Assembly (NCBI RefSeq): GCF_027912455.1
Contig: NZ_CP115446.1
Coordinates: forward strand, 2,441,501 to 2,505,500
Direction: 5' to 3'
Length of the DNA stretch: 64,000 nucleotides
Origin: Aurantiacibacter sp. MUD61
GTDB lineage: Bacteria > Pseudomonadota > Alphaproteobacteria > Sphingomonadales > Sphingomonadaceae
This document shows positions 8,075-16,480 of the stretch, in pieces. Below the pieces are notes generated by a model, which worked only from the letters and a program-made list of their open reading frames with translations, was not told the origin of the DNA and searched no databases. How positions within the stretch are numbered: position 1 is the stretch's first letter; each line of letters starts with the position of its first letter. A program made the position numbers and the translations under genes.

Positions 8075-10053
8075 CAGCGCGACACCCGCAGTTCGCTCAT
8101 CGACCGGGCGATATCCATGAAGGCTTCGTTCAGCTCTTCGGCATTGGCGGCTTCGAATGTCCGGCCGGGGCCTCCGCATTCTTCCATGATCGGATTGAGC
8201 GTCGTGCCAAAGGCGACAACCCACACGGTGATATTCCGGTTTTTCACCTGCTCGCAGGCAACCGAGAAGCGGTTTTCGACCGTCTGCGCCAGCGTCATGC
8301 TGCTGGACGGGTTCCAGCGCCGTTGATCGAGGCCATCGACACCATAGGCGCCATAGGCAAGATCATAGGGCTCGGTCTGACCATCTGTCAGCCAGATCAT
8401 GTGACGACCACGGGTGCGCCCATCGATATCGGCGTTCTGCGATGCGAACAGGCCGGTCGGCGAAATCAGGCGGCCACCCCAGATCATGCCAAGATCGTGA
8501 TATGTCGCTCCGTACGGCACCAGAGTGTCGAGATATGTATCCAGCTCACCGCTCGACATTTCCTGCAAGCCTTGCGCAGCGGGCGGACAGTCGGAGAACC
8601 ACCAGGTGCCACTATCGGCATATTCCTCCTCCGTGCTGAAAGGAGGAGTCCAGAAACTGCCCGTTCCATTGTTGAGAATTTTGCGGACAAAAATCTCTTC
8701 CGGATAGCGCGGCCGCCATTGTGTTGAGCTGTCGCCAGCACTCGGTACAAGATCAATGTCGAGGTCCAGCGCGCGCGTGAAGTCGACATTGTCATAGTCG
8801 GTGATCTCATAAGTATCGCGTTCCTCGATGCAGCCGTCCTGCTCGGTTCGCCATGCGGATACGTCGAGCGAAACCTGTTGATAGCGCCAGCGATTGACGA
8901 GTTCCGGCACTGCGCGAACCTTTTCGTAGGTCTGCGTGTAATTGGTAGACTCGCGATATTCGATTGTGCAGGTCGATCCACTGCGCTTTGTGCGGTAGAT
9001 TCGTCCGTTTTCAATCTCCTGCATCGGTTGCACGTAGAGGACGGCCGGTGGATCGGTGACAGTTTCTGTATAGGCTTCGCCCGCTTCGGTTACCTCTTTC
9101 GAGAATGTATTGCTGGGCTGCGAGCCCTGACAGCGGTAGTTACCGGATGATCCTGAGCCACCAGAAGACGATGTCCCTTCGTCCGTTTCCTCTTCTTCTT
9201 CCACTTCCTCACCGGCCGCCGCTTCAACCCAAGTTGCTTCGTAGGTGGATTCGGCTACCCATCCCGGGCGGGTGCCAGAAACATATTCGTAATTGCGATT
9301 GAAAAACTCGGCGTCGTCTTCCGAAAGTGCGTAGCCAGCGGCGACGCGGCCTTGGTATTTCCAACTATCGACCACCCAGTCGTCTTCCAGCAAGTGGCCG
9401 ACATTCACATTGGTGGCGTAGGGCACGAAGCCGTAGCGAATTTGCGTATTGGGCGCTTTGTTGGAATCGATCTGCGTATAGAAATTGCGAACGACCTGTT
9501 TGACGGACTCAATGCGCGAAAGTGTGTCTCCCGCATTGGTGTGCCGCATCGAGCCGGTCGTATCGATGACCATCATGATATCGAGATCATTGAAATTGAG
9601 GATCGATGAGCAATCGACGCTCACTGCCACTTCATCGAAACCGAAAACGCTCATGAGGGTAGTCGGCACATCGACGCTGGCATTCGCGCTGATGGAATAA
9701 TCTTCCTCAAGCGTCATCACGAAGCTACGATTTTCGGTGCCGTAAGCCCCGTCCTGGAAGTTGAGATTGAAGAAGCGCTGGCCGGTCTCCGCCACATCTG
9801 TCGGCATGGTGCCATCGACCGCGATCTGGGAACCCATCCGCTTTCGCGCAGCGAGCGTCGCGGCGTCACATGCCTGCTGCAAGCGGCTCTGCGCGAGATA
9901 CCCGCGACCCATATCGATACCACCGCCGAGAAGCGCGATCAGCGGGAAGAGCGATGCGGCAAACATCGCCATCACATTACCCGAACGATCACGGGCGAGG
10001 CGCGACATCACACGCGAACGCGGGGTCTGGCCGGGGGAAGGGCGCAACTTCAT
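8074..10053 (-). CDS. TadG-like protein with von Willebrand factor A domain (Tad module 2, first gene)
   Basis: The 659-residue protein has the putative Flp pilus assembly TadG N-terminal domain (about 17-60, D-R-S-G-N-V-M-A-M-F, hydrophobic helix, G-G-G-I-D-M-G-R), then a vWA domain. The MIDAS motif D-T-T-G-S is at about 164-168, and a second segment (MIWLTDGQTEPYD) lies near residue 560. A long acidic/serine/glycine-rich insertion (about 280-310) and several cysteines lie between. The start at 10053 is preferred since AGAGGG lies six bases before it. TadG proteins with vWA domains are thought to interact with the pilus or the outer surface. Confidence 0.88.
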   Translation of the reverse strand: MKLRPSPGQTPRSRVMSRLARDRSGNVMAMFAASLFPLIALLGGGIDMGRGYLAQSRLQQACDAATLAARKRMGSQIAVDGTMPTDVAETGQRFFNLNFQDGAYGTENRSFVMTLEEDYSISANASVDVPTTLMSVFGFDEVAVSVDCSSILNFNDLDIMMVIDTTGSMRHTNAGDTLSRIESVKQVVRNFYTQIDSNKAPNTQIRYGFVPYATNVNVGHLLEDDWVVDSWKYQGRVAAGYALSEDDAEFFNRNYEYVSGTRPGWVAESTYEATWVEAAAGEEVEEEEETDEGTSSSGGSGSSGNYRCQGSQPSNTFSKEVTEAGEAYTETVTDPPAVLYVQPMQEIENGRIYRTKRSGSTCTIEYRESTNYTQTYEKVRAVPELVNRWRYQQVSLDVSAWRTEQDGCIEERDTYEITDYDNVDFTRALDLDIDLVPSAGDSSTQWRPRYPEEIFVRKILNNGTGSFWTPPFSTEEEYADSGTWWFSDCPPAAQGLQEMSSGELDTYLDTLVPYGATYHDLGMIWGGRLISPTGLFASQNADIDGRTRGRHMIWLTDGQTEPYDLAYGAYGVDGLDQRRWNPSSSMTLAQTVENRFSVACEQVKNRNITVWVVAFGTTLNPIMEECGGPGRTFEAANAEELNEAFMDIARSMSELRVSR

Positions 10054-10097
10054 GAGCATCCCTCTACGCACTGCGACTAAGCTATCCGTGAATAGCC

Positions 10098-10105
10098 ATG
10101 GTTAA
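10098..10105 (-). promoter_or_regulatory. CtrA-like half site upstream of Tad module 2
   Basis: TTAACCAT on the minus strand, about 45 bases before the TadG/vWA start. This octamer is the classic half of the alphaproteobacterial CtrA box. No complete TTAA-N7-TTAA is present. Similar octamers lie upstream of the other Tad operon and the PEP-CTERM gene. Confidence 0.4.
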
Positions 10106-10139
10106 TATTTTCATGATTTCCGGCAGGGGAAAGGGCGAC

Positions 10140-10159
10140 GAAACAGAAAGCCTGTTTTC
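10140..10159 (-). terminator. Weak terminator hairpin of Tad module 1
   Basis: GAAAACAG-GCTT-TCTGTTTC forms a seven-base-pair stem just past the last gene of the upstream Tad operon (minus strand). It separates the two modules. The U-run is poor. Confidence 0.45.
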
Positions 10160-10174
10160 GGACGAGCCGTGTCG

Positions 10175-10636
10175 TTACGTACCGCTGCCTGCGCTGCTGT
10201 CGAGCAGGAAGATCGGACGCTCGAAATCGAGTCTCGGACCGTCGATATCGATGAACTCCAGCACGCTGGTGATCTGATAGGTGACCGTGATGGTCATTTC
10301 CGTTGCACCGTCGACGCGCTGGGTCTCAGCCTCTTCGACAGTCATTCCCAGGCGATCTGGATCCATTAGATAGGGCGAACCCTGCGCGTGGTTACGGCCC
10401 CAGGTGCGGATTTGCGATGCGGACACAGTATTGCCCGTTTGATACTGCACCATGGCGTAGCGAGACACGTCAGCGGACAGGTTCCGCATGGCGTTATAGC
10501 TCTGCAATCCCAATCCAACCTGCAGCACACCCAGCATCATCACGAGGAAAGCAGGGCCGAGCAGCGCGAATTCGATCGCGGCTGCACCCAAGGTGTCCTG
10601 ACGGAGGCGGTTGAGGAAAGCACGCATGGCGGTCAT
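10175..10636 (-). CDS. TadE-like pseudopilin (Tad module 1, third gene)
   Basis: A 153-residue pseudopilin-like protein. It has the basic start M-R-A-F-L-N-R-L-R-Q-D, then G-A-A-A-I-E-F-A-L-L-G-P-A-F (the TadE signature with the key glutamate), one transmembrane helix (about 17-40) and a small periplasmic domain. This is the most typical TadE length in the window. The start overlaps the preceding stop (ATGA). A weak terminator follows. Confidence 0.88.
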   Translation of the reverse strand: MTAMRAFLNRLRQDTLGAAAIEFALLGPAFLVMMLGVLQVGLGLQSYNAMRNLSADVSRYAMVQYQTGNTVSASQIRTWGRNHAQGSPYLMDPDRLGMTVEEAETQRVDGATEMTITVTYQITSVLEFIDIDGPRLDFERPIFLLDSSAGSGT

Positions 10637-11091
10637 CCGATCTGCACAGTGCGACTGACGTTGAAGTCGAAGCCGGAATTAACCCCGAACTTGGTCCAGA
10701 CCGGGGTATAGGTGTCGCTGATGTCGACCCTGATGAACTTGTATTCCGGTTGCGAACCGCAGCTATCTGCAGTGGTTACGTAATCGTCGGCGGTGCCGCA
10801 GCGGTAGATTTGCGTGACCGTGACCTGCTCGTTCGTAAGGCCCGTCGATGTGACCAGAATATTGCGAACCGTGGTGCGTTTCTCTTCCGTGTCGGGGATG
10901 GTGGCGCGCACAACAGCAGCAGCTTCAGCTGCGGCGCTCTGCAATTCCGTCTGACGAGCGACCATGGAACTGACTTCGAAGCCGCCCAGTGCAAGCACCA
11001 GCAGGATAGGCGCGACGAAGGCCGTCTCGATAGCCATCGAGCCGTCATCATTGCGCCTGATCCGCGCGACACGGGCGAGGGCACGCATCAT
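10633..11091 (-). CDS. TadE-like pseudopilin (Tad module 1, second gene)
   Basis: A 152-residue protein with a basic N-terminus, the signature D-G-S-M-A-I-E-T-A-F-V-A-P-I and one transmembrane helix (about 18-40). The periplasmic domain has two cysteines. The start ATG at 11091 forms an ATGATGA overlap with the stop of the TadG-like gene. A start three bases later is also possible. Position and length suit the second, TadF-like slot of TadE/TadF pairs. Confidence 0.87.
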   Translation of the reverse strand: MMRALARVARIRRNDDGSMAIETAFVAPILLVLALGGFEVSSMVARQTELQSAAAEAAAVVRATIPDTEEKRTTVRNILVTSTGLTNEQVTVTQIYRCGTADDYVTTADSCGSQPEYKFIRVDISDTYTPVWTKFGVNSGFDFNVSRTVQIG

Positions 11092-12674
11092 GCGACCAAC
11101 CGCACTTTCGCAGCAGTGGTGACCACGGTCGTATCTTCCGATGAATCCGCTGGGCAGAATGTCGACATGTTGGTCGTACCGGTGATGGTGATGTTGCTCG
11201 CTGCAATCATCAGGCACTGGCTGGTAACGCCAATCGTACCGGCGAACTGCACATTCGTTGTCGGGAAATACAACGCTCCGTTGAGCACGGTGTTGGCGTT
11301 CCCGTTGAATTTGGTCTTGTTGCTGCCTGGTGAGCTGCGGTCTTCGAAGACGAGCATGCCAGCGAGGTCATTCGCATCATCGGCAGGCACGCCAACAGCC
11401 ATCAGGTCCGATGCCTGCATCGCGGTCAGATTGACATCCGCGCCGCCGGTGATGTCGATATAAGCCCCATCGTACAGCACGAACATGACGGCAGAGCCGG
11501 TTACTTCGTACTGGCCGGGGATCTTCAGGCCACCGCCACGCAGATGATACACGCCGGGCGCAAAAGCGGTGTTACAGCTGATCTGCAGATCGCTGTAAGT
11601 GCCGGGTCGGACGGAGCCAGCCTGCGCACCTTCTTCCACCACGACGTTGTCGTGCGTGGTGTACACAGTGGTTGTCTTGCGTTCCCATTTGCGACTGGAA
11701 CCTGAGCCCCCAAGGCTTGTCCATTGGACAGAACTGGACTCGGTCGTTCCGGCTTCTGTGCCATTAGGCACGCGAATCCCTTCATCGAAACTCGTTACGC
11801 GGGAATCTTCCTTGCCTTCGCCATTGGCCCACCCGGTTGCATTGCGCTCATTGCTGCCCTGGTAATAGTCATATTCCGTAACAGTGACGCGCGTGACATC
11901 GGCCGTAGTCGTGTCTGGCTCCGCGCTGCATGAATAGGTGCGCTCGACCAGCGTTTCATCGGGGGCGGGCGGCTCAAGCTCCTCGAACGGATCGTAGAGA
12001 CCTTCCATGTTCTCCATGATGATATCGTCGGTGTTTTCCTTGAGCCAGTCATCAACACCGCCTGCGGCCAGAATCCAACCCGCAGCGACGGTAGGATTGC
12101 CGTTGACCGAGATTGCTTCATCCGCAGTCGATAGGGCGGCAAGGCCGCAGCTGGCAGTCAGCACCGAGTTACCGCCGATGGTGATGGCGCCGGTGTCTTC
12201 TTCATCGAGCGCCACCAGGCAGCTGGTGAAAGTGGCACCTTCTTCGAAACTTGCCTGGGCATAGGCATAAATCGTGGTCGATCCGCCGGTCAGGAAGCTG
12301 GTGAAGGGCAGCGTCTTGTTTGCGGTGGCCGAAACGGCGACCGAGTTGAGATTGCCGCCAGCGTAATCCGCGAGGCGAATAGAAGGCGCCTCGTTGAAAT
12401 CATCGGTGACCGAGAGGTTCGCGTTGAATTCCTGCAGGGCGCGGGCGGAATAGGTGCTCGCAGTATCCTCGTCCGCCATGGCCCATGCGCCAGCGACAGC
12501 CGACTGATCGACTGCAAACTGCAATTCGCGCTTCCACATATACCACTGCGTCATATCGACGCCGAGGCCCGCACCGCCGATCAATACCGGCATTCCAAGC
12601 GCGACAAGCAAAGTGGCGTTCCCGGAGGAGCAACCAGCCATACGGGCAATATTCCGACGGATCTTGGTGATCAT
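11088..12674 (-). CDS. TadG-like pilus assembly protein (Tad module 1, first gene)
   Basis: The 528-residue protein starts with a TadG-like N-terminal domain (about 15-60: G-N-A-T-L-L-V-A-L-G-M-P-V-L-I-G-G-A-G-L-G-V-D, followed by Q-W-Y-M-W-K-R-E-L-Q), with one transmembrane helix. The remaining 450 residues are periplasmic, beta-rich and rich in T/S/G. Unlike the module 2 homologue it shows no MIDAS motif, so a functional vWA domain is not evident. The start at 12674 has GCAGG upstream. It leads a translationally coupled three-gene operon. Confidence 0.85.
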   Translation of the reverse strand: MITKIRRNIARMAGCSSGNATLLVALGMPVLIGGAGLGVDMTQWYMWKRELQFAVDQSAVAGAWAMADEDTASTYSARALQEFNANLSVTDDFNEAPSIRLADYAGGNLNSVAVSATANKTLPFTSFLTGGSTTIYAYAQASFEEGATFTSCLVALDEEDTGAITIGGNSVLTASCGLAALSTADEAISVNGNPTVAAGWILAAGGVDDWLKENTDDIIMENMEGLYDPFEELEPPAPDETLVERTYSCSAEPDTTTADVTRVTVTEYDYYQGSNERNATGWANGEGKEDSRVTSFDEGIRVPNGTEAGTTESSSVQWTSLGGSGSSRKWERKTTTVYTTHDNVVVEEGAQAGSVRPGTYSDLQISCNTAFAPGVYHLRGGGLKIPGQYEVTGSAVMFVLYDGAYIDITGGADVNLTAMQASDLMAVGVPADDANDLAGMLVFEDRSSPGSNKTKFNGNANTVLNGALYFPTTNVQFAGTIGVTSQCLMIAASNITITGTTNMSTFCPADSSEDTTVVTTAAKVRLVA

Positions 12675-12978
12675 AGTGAGGCCTGCTTTTTGCAAATATT
12701 ATTGTGGCTGTGGCGCGCTGTAGCGAATGCGTGGTTTCCAGGAAGTAACGCGATACGGTTAACAAGCCGGAAACTGCGGGCATCGGTGCTGTCCGCTTGG
12801 CTGCGCACGATCGCTGAGCGCGTCATGGTTTGGATGAATCCCATTTCCATGAATCGCTCTGATAGCCGGGGCGCATCAACGCTTCGGTAAGAAAACAGGT
12901 AAATTCCTTACTACCAACTGGCCCTCGACCTTTCGGTCCGGCTTGACGCGACCACTATCCCACGGCAGGCGCGCGGCC
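12675..12978. other. Intergenic region between Tad module 1 and the phytoene-synthase-like gene
   Basis: About 300 bases with divergent genes on both sides, so it should hold promoters for both. I see a TTAACCGT octamer and an AT-rich AATAATATT near the Tad start. No convincing -35/-10 pair, hairpin or small gene was seen. Confidence 0.6.
12755..12762 (-). promoter_or_regulatory. CtrA-like half site upstream of Tad module 1
   Basis: TTAACCGT on the minus strand, about 80 bases before the TadG-like start. It differs by one base from the octamer upstream of module 2. Confidence 0.35.
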
Positions 12979-13638
12979 ATGCAGGATGCGCTGATCGATA
13001 CTCTCCCTTTGCCCCAGCGGCTGGCGCTCAGCTACGCGCCGCGCAAAATGCGGGGAGCAACGCTGGCGCTGCTCGCACTCGATGAGCGGCTCTCGGGCAT
13101 TCTGCGGCAAAAGGGTGAGACGATCATCGCCCAGATGAAGCTCGCATGGTGGCGCGATCGCTTTGCCGAAGCGCCGAGCGAATGGCCTGAAGGTGAGCCA
13201 TTGCTGGCCTTGCTGCGCGAATTCCCAGGCGATCTCGCGCGCCTTGGCAAGGTGGTGGACGGCTGGGAGTTGCTGCTTTCTGACACGCTGGATGCTGAAG
13301 CTATCGAAACGTTCGCGCATGGCCGCGCACAAGGCTGGCTGGCGCTGGCGCGCGCTCAGGATCCGGAAATCGACGAGATGGCCGTCCTGAACCCGGCAAG
13401 GCAATTCGTCTTCGCCGATCTCGCCTTGCATCTCGATCAGGGCGACGAGCGCGCGGCCGTCGAAGCTCTGCTGAAGATGGAGCGCCGCTCCCGGACAGGA
13501 AAAGCGCCTAAGTCTGTCCGATCCCTTATCGTCCTGCAGGCATTGGCATTGCGCGCAATCGACCACTCGCATGAAAGCCTTTTAACCGGTCCCGCTGCGA
13601 TGGCGCTTGCCATGAGGGTTGGCATTACAGGACGTTAG
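12979..13638 (+). CDS. Squalene/phytoene synthase family protein (NDUFAF6-like)
   Basis: A 219-residue all-helical protein. The family-type segment I-A-Q-M-K-L-A-W-W-R-D-R-F is near residue 60, and a second conserved helix (NPARQFVFADLALHLDQ) follows. It lacks the two D-x-x-x-D metal motifs of true prenyl-prenyl synthases, so catalysis on isoprenoids is doubtful. Such divergent members resemble the mitochondrial complex I assembly factor NDUFAF6. The role here is unknown. An upstream TTG would add 12 residues, but the ATG at 12979 gives a better N-terminus (MQDALIDTLPLPQRLALSYAP). Confidence 0.75.
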   Translation: MQDALIDTLPLPQRLALSYAPRKMRGATLALLALDERLSGILRQKGETIIAQMKLAWWRDRFAEAPSEWPEGEPLLALLREFPGDLARLGKVVDGWELLLSDTLDAEAIETFAHGRAQGWLALARAQDPEIDEMAVLNPARQFVFADLALHLDQGDERAAVEALLKMERRSRTGKAPKSVRSLIVLQALALRAIDHSHESLLTGPAAMALAMRVGITGR

Positions 13639-13669
13639 CGTAGGATGCCGGGCCTAAGGAGAAAGGCCC

Positions 13670-14140
13670 ATGAACCGCATCCTGCTTGGCGCTTTCGGTG
13701 CATTATTGCTCGCAACACTCGGCCTGTTCTGGATGCAGGGCAGGGCGCAGGTCGAAGAGGCCGCGCCACCGCCAGATCCCGATGCGGAGCAGGCGAGTGA
13801 CGAGCCGGAGGGCCTGCCTACGGCCGATGTCGCCGATCTGGAAGGCCCAGCCCCTCCTGAGGCAAGTGAATTGACGCGCGAGCAGCGGCGGTTCTTTCGC
13901 TACGATCGCAACCGCGATCTGAAGATCACGCGAAATGAAATGCTTTCGACGCGAACCGATGCGTTCCGCCGGCTCGATACCGATGGCAACAATCTGCTGA
14001 CGTTCGAAGAGTGGGCGATCACCACTTCCACCCGGTTCGAGGAGATGGACGGTGATGGCGACAATGAGCTGACACAGGCCGAATTCGCCACCAGCGCACC
14101 CGCGCCGCGCCGCTCGTCACGCCCGCGTTGCAATTGTTAA
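13670..14140 (+). CDS. Membrane-anchored or secreted EF-hand calcium-binding protein
   Basis: A 156-residue protein with an N-terminal signal or anchor helix (about 3-22), a Pro/Ala/Glu-rich linker (28-68), then three EF-hand loops: D79[11 protein letters not shown]90, D103[11 protein letters not shown]114 and D127[11 protein letters not shown]138. The last two have ideal ligands. The first lacks glycine at position 6 and may bind poorly. The C-terminus is an Arg/Ser tail ending in CNC. AAGGAGAAAGG lies upstream. It probably senses or buffers calcium in the periplasm. It overlaps trmFO by four bases, tail to tail. Confidence 0.85.
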   Translation: MNRILLGAFGALLLATLGLFWMQGRAQVEEAAPPPDPDAEQASDEPEGLPTADVADLEGPAPPEASELTREQRRFFRYDRNRDLKITRNEMLSTRTDAFRRLDTDGNNLLTFEEWAITTSTRFEEMDGDGDNELTQAEFATSAPAPRRSSRPRCNC

Positions 14141-15507
14141 GCGGGCACGCTTTCCAGACCTGCCAGCCACTCTCCAAAATCGGCCTTGCCGCGCTCAGTA
14201 TAGGCTTCCTTGCGTTGCTTTTTCGGTACTTTCTCGAGCGTGGGAAACAGGCCGAAATTCACATTCATCGGCTGATAGGAACTCGCCTCCGCGTCGCCGG
14301 TAATATGGCTTAGCAAGGCGCCCATGGCTGAGGTTGCCGGCGGGCCGGTCCAGCTTTCTCCGCGCAGCTCGCACGCCGCCATCAGTCCGGCGAGCAATCC
14401 CACAGCGGAACTTTCGACATAGCCCTCGCAGCCACTGATCTGCCCGGCGAAACGAATGTGCGGTGCGCTTTTCAGGCGGAGCTGCCGATCCAGCAGCATG
14501 GGTGAATTGATAAAAGTATTACGGTGCATTCCGCCAAGCCGCGCGAATTCGGCGTTCTCCAGCCCCGGAATGGTGCGAAACAGCTCGACCTGCGCGCCAT
14601 ATTTCATCTTGGTCTGGAAGCCGACCATGTTCCACAGCGTGCCGAGCTTGTTGTCCTGCCGCAGCTGGACGACGGCATAGGGCCAGCGGCCCTGCGGATG
14701 CTCTTCAGTACGATCATGCGGATTGTCGAGGCCGACGCCTTTCATCGGGCCATAGCGCAGCGTTTCCACCCCGCGTTCGGCCATCACCTCGATCGGCATG
14801 CAACCATCAAAATAGGGCGTATCGGCTTCCCAATCCTTGAACTCGCCCTTTTCAGCATCAAGCAGGCCCTGATGGAAAGCGAGATACTGCTCCTTCGTCA
14901 TCGGGCAATTGATGTAATCGCCATCCTCGTTCGAGGCGTCGGTCCGCTTGTTCCAGCGTGACTGGATCCAGCACACATCCATATCGATGCTGTCGCGATA
15001 GACGATAGGGGCAATGGCATCGAAAAAGGCGAGGCGATCCTCGCCAGTAGCTTTGACGATGCTCTGCGCGAGTGAGGCTGCCGTGAGCGGCCCGGTGGCG
15101 ACGATGGTCATGCCTTCGCCCGGCAATTCCTCCACCAGTTCGCGCACCACTTCGATATTCGGATGCTCGCTGAGAGCTTTCTCGACTTCGGCGCTGAAAA
15201 CATCGCGATCGACTGCCATCGCGCTGCCGGCAGGCACGCGCGCTTTTTCGCCTGCAGCCATCACCAGGCTGTCGAGCCGCCGCATCTCATGATGCAGCAG
15301 GCCAACGGCATTCTTGGTATCATCGTCGCTGCGGAAGGAATTCGAGCACACGAGCTCTGCCAGACCATCGGTCTGGTGCGCATCGGTGTGCCCCTGACCA
15401 CTGCCGCGCATCTCGGACAGGCGCACTTTCACGCCGCGCTGCGCCAATTGCCATGCGGCTTCGCTGCCAGCGAGACCGCCGCCGATAATGTGCACCTGAT
15501 GAGTCAT
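14137..15507 (-). CDS. trmFO: Methylenetetrahydrofolate-tRNA (uracil-5)-methyltransferase
   Basis: An FAD- and folate-dependent enzyme that makes m5U54 in the tRNA T-loop. The 456-residue protein begins with a Rossmann FAD motif ([14 protein letters not shown], residues 5-18), followed by the family segments [10 protein letters not shown] and [10 protein letters not shown]. Length and N-terminus match the family. An in-frame extension upstream of 15507 has no similarity. It diverges from the lysoplasmalogenase gene 62 bases away. Confidence 0.95.
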   Translation of the reverse strand: MTHQVHIIGGGLAGSEAAWQLAQRGVKVRLSEMRGSGQGHTDAHQTDGLAELVCSNSFRSDDDTKNAVGLLHHEMRRLDSLVMAAGEKARVPAGSAMAVDRDVFSAEVEKALSEHPNIEVVRELVEELPGEGMTIVATGPLTAASLAQSIVKATGEDRLAFFDAIAPIVYRDSIDMDVCWIQSRWNKRTDASNEDGDYINCPMTKEQYLAFHQGLLDAEKGEFKDWEADTPYFDGCMPIEVMAERGVETLRYGPMKGVGLDNPHDRTEEHPQGRWPYAVVQLRQDNKLGTLWNMVGFQTKMKYGAQVELFRTIPGLENAEFARLGGMHRNTFINSPMLLDRQLRLKSAPHIRFAGQISGCEGYVESSAVGLLAGLMAACELRGESWTGPPATSAMGALLSHITGDAEASSYQPMNVNFGLFPTLEKVPKKQRKEAYTERGKADFGEWLAGLESVPA

Positions 15508-15569
15508 GTGGCGCAGATAAGTCCGAATGCCTTCTGGCGCAAACGCTGTCTTGGGATTAGGTCGCTTGG

Positions 15570-16256
15570 ATGCCTCACCGCGCGCTTTCACAAAAACGGC
15601 CCTATCTCGTTCTCAGCGTCCTTGCGGCGCTCGCCTATTTCTACCTGCAGGCGACCAATTTGCCGGGGCTTTACCTCATCCCGATCAAGGGCAGCGCGGT
15701 TGCCTTTCTCGCGCTTTACGCCTGGATGCGGCACGGCAGCCGCGATGCACGAATGCTCACCGCCGCTCTGGTGTTCGCCAGCCTTGGCGATATGGCGATC
15801 GAGCTGGACCTGATCGCGGGCGCCGTGGGTTTTGTCGGCTTCCATATAATCGCGCTGCTGATGTTCCTGCGCCACAAGAGAGAGGCCCTTGAAGGCCGCG
15901 ACAGCGTGATGTTTATCGCCCTGCTGCTGGGCACGCCTTTCGTCGCATATCTTCTGCCCTACGATCCCGACATGAAGCCCCTCGTCGCCCTCTATGCCCT
16001 TCCACTCGGCGCGATGGCGGCCGGTGCATGGGCGAGCGATTTCCCCCAGATGCGCGTGGCAGCGGGAGCGATCCTGTTCGTGATATCCGATTGGCTCATC
16101 TTCGCCGAAATGGGTCCGCTGTCCGGCAGTCCCATTCCGCAATATCTCGTCTGGCCGATCTATTATCTCGGCATCTTCCTGATCACCATCGGCGTCATCA
16201 CGACACTCAGAAAGCGCGATCCGGAGTTGCGGGTGGTGAAGGGCGGGGCGGACTAG
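15570..16256 (+). CDS. Lysoplasmalogenase family membrane protein (YhhN/TMEM86-like)
   Basis: An integral membrane hydrolase-like protein of the YhhN family. In animals TMEM86B cleaves the vinyl-ether bond of lysoplasmalogens; the bacterial substrate is generally unknown. The 228-residue protein has about eight hydrophobic helices. The conserved acidic residues thought to be catalytic are visible in S-L-G-D-M-A-I-E and in I-S-D-W-L-I-F-A. The next small gene begins four bases after its stop. Confidence 0.88.
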   Translation: MPHRALSQKRPYLVLSVLAALAYFYLQATNLPGLYLIPIKGSAVAFLALYAWMRHGSRDARMLTAALVFASLGDMAIELDLIAGAVGFVGFHIIALLMFLRHKREALEGRDSVMFIALLLGTPFVAYLLPYDPDMKPLVALYALPLGAMAAGAWASDFPQMRVAAGAILFVISDWLIFAEMGPLSGSPIPQYLVWPIYYLGIFLITIGVITTLRKRDPELRVVKGGAD

Positions 16257-16260
16257 GGAA

Positions 16261-16458
16261 TTGCTGTCGAAAACCGCCTTTCAGAATATCGCCGACCTTC
16301 TGGACGGCTCGCCGCTCAAAAACGGTGAGATCCGGCGCATTCCGGGCATGGGCGCGCACTTCGTCGCCCCCGAAGGGACCGTGCTACCGGACGGTCACGA
16401 GATTCTGATGCAATTTACCTTCGACGGGAAGGCACTCGTCTTCGTGCGCAAAATCTGA
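16261..16458 (+). CDS. Small hypothetical protein downstream of the lysoplasmalogenase gene
   Basis: A 65-residue product, read from a TTG with AGGG just upstream. It is soluble, with an amphipathic start (SKTAFQNIADLLDG), glycine/proline turns and a beta-like end (EILMQFTFDGKALVFVRKI). It is close enough to the preceding gene to be in the same operon, and it ends before the convergent gyrA. No family recognised. It could be chance, as the start is weak. Confidence 0.5.
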   Translation: MLSKTAFQNIADLLDGSPLKNGEIRRIPGMGAHFVAPEGTVLPDGHEILMQFTFDGKALVFVRKI

Positions 16459-16480
16459 GCTTCGTTGCGCCCGGCGGACG

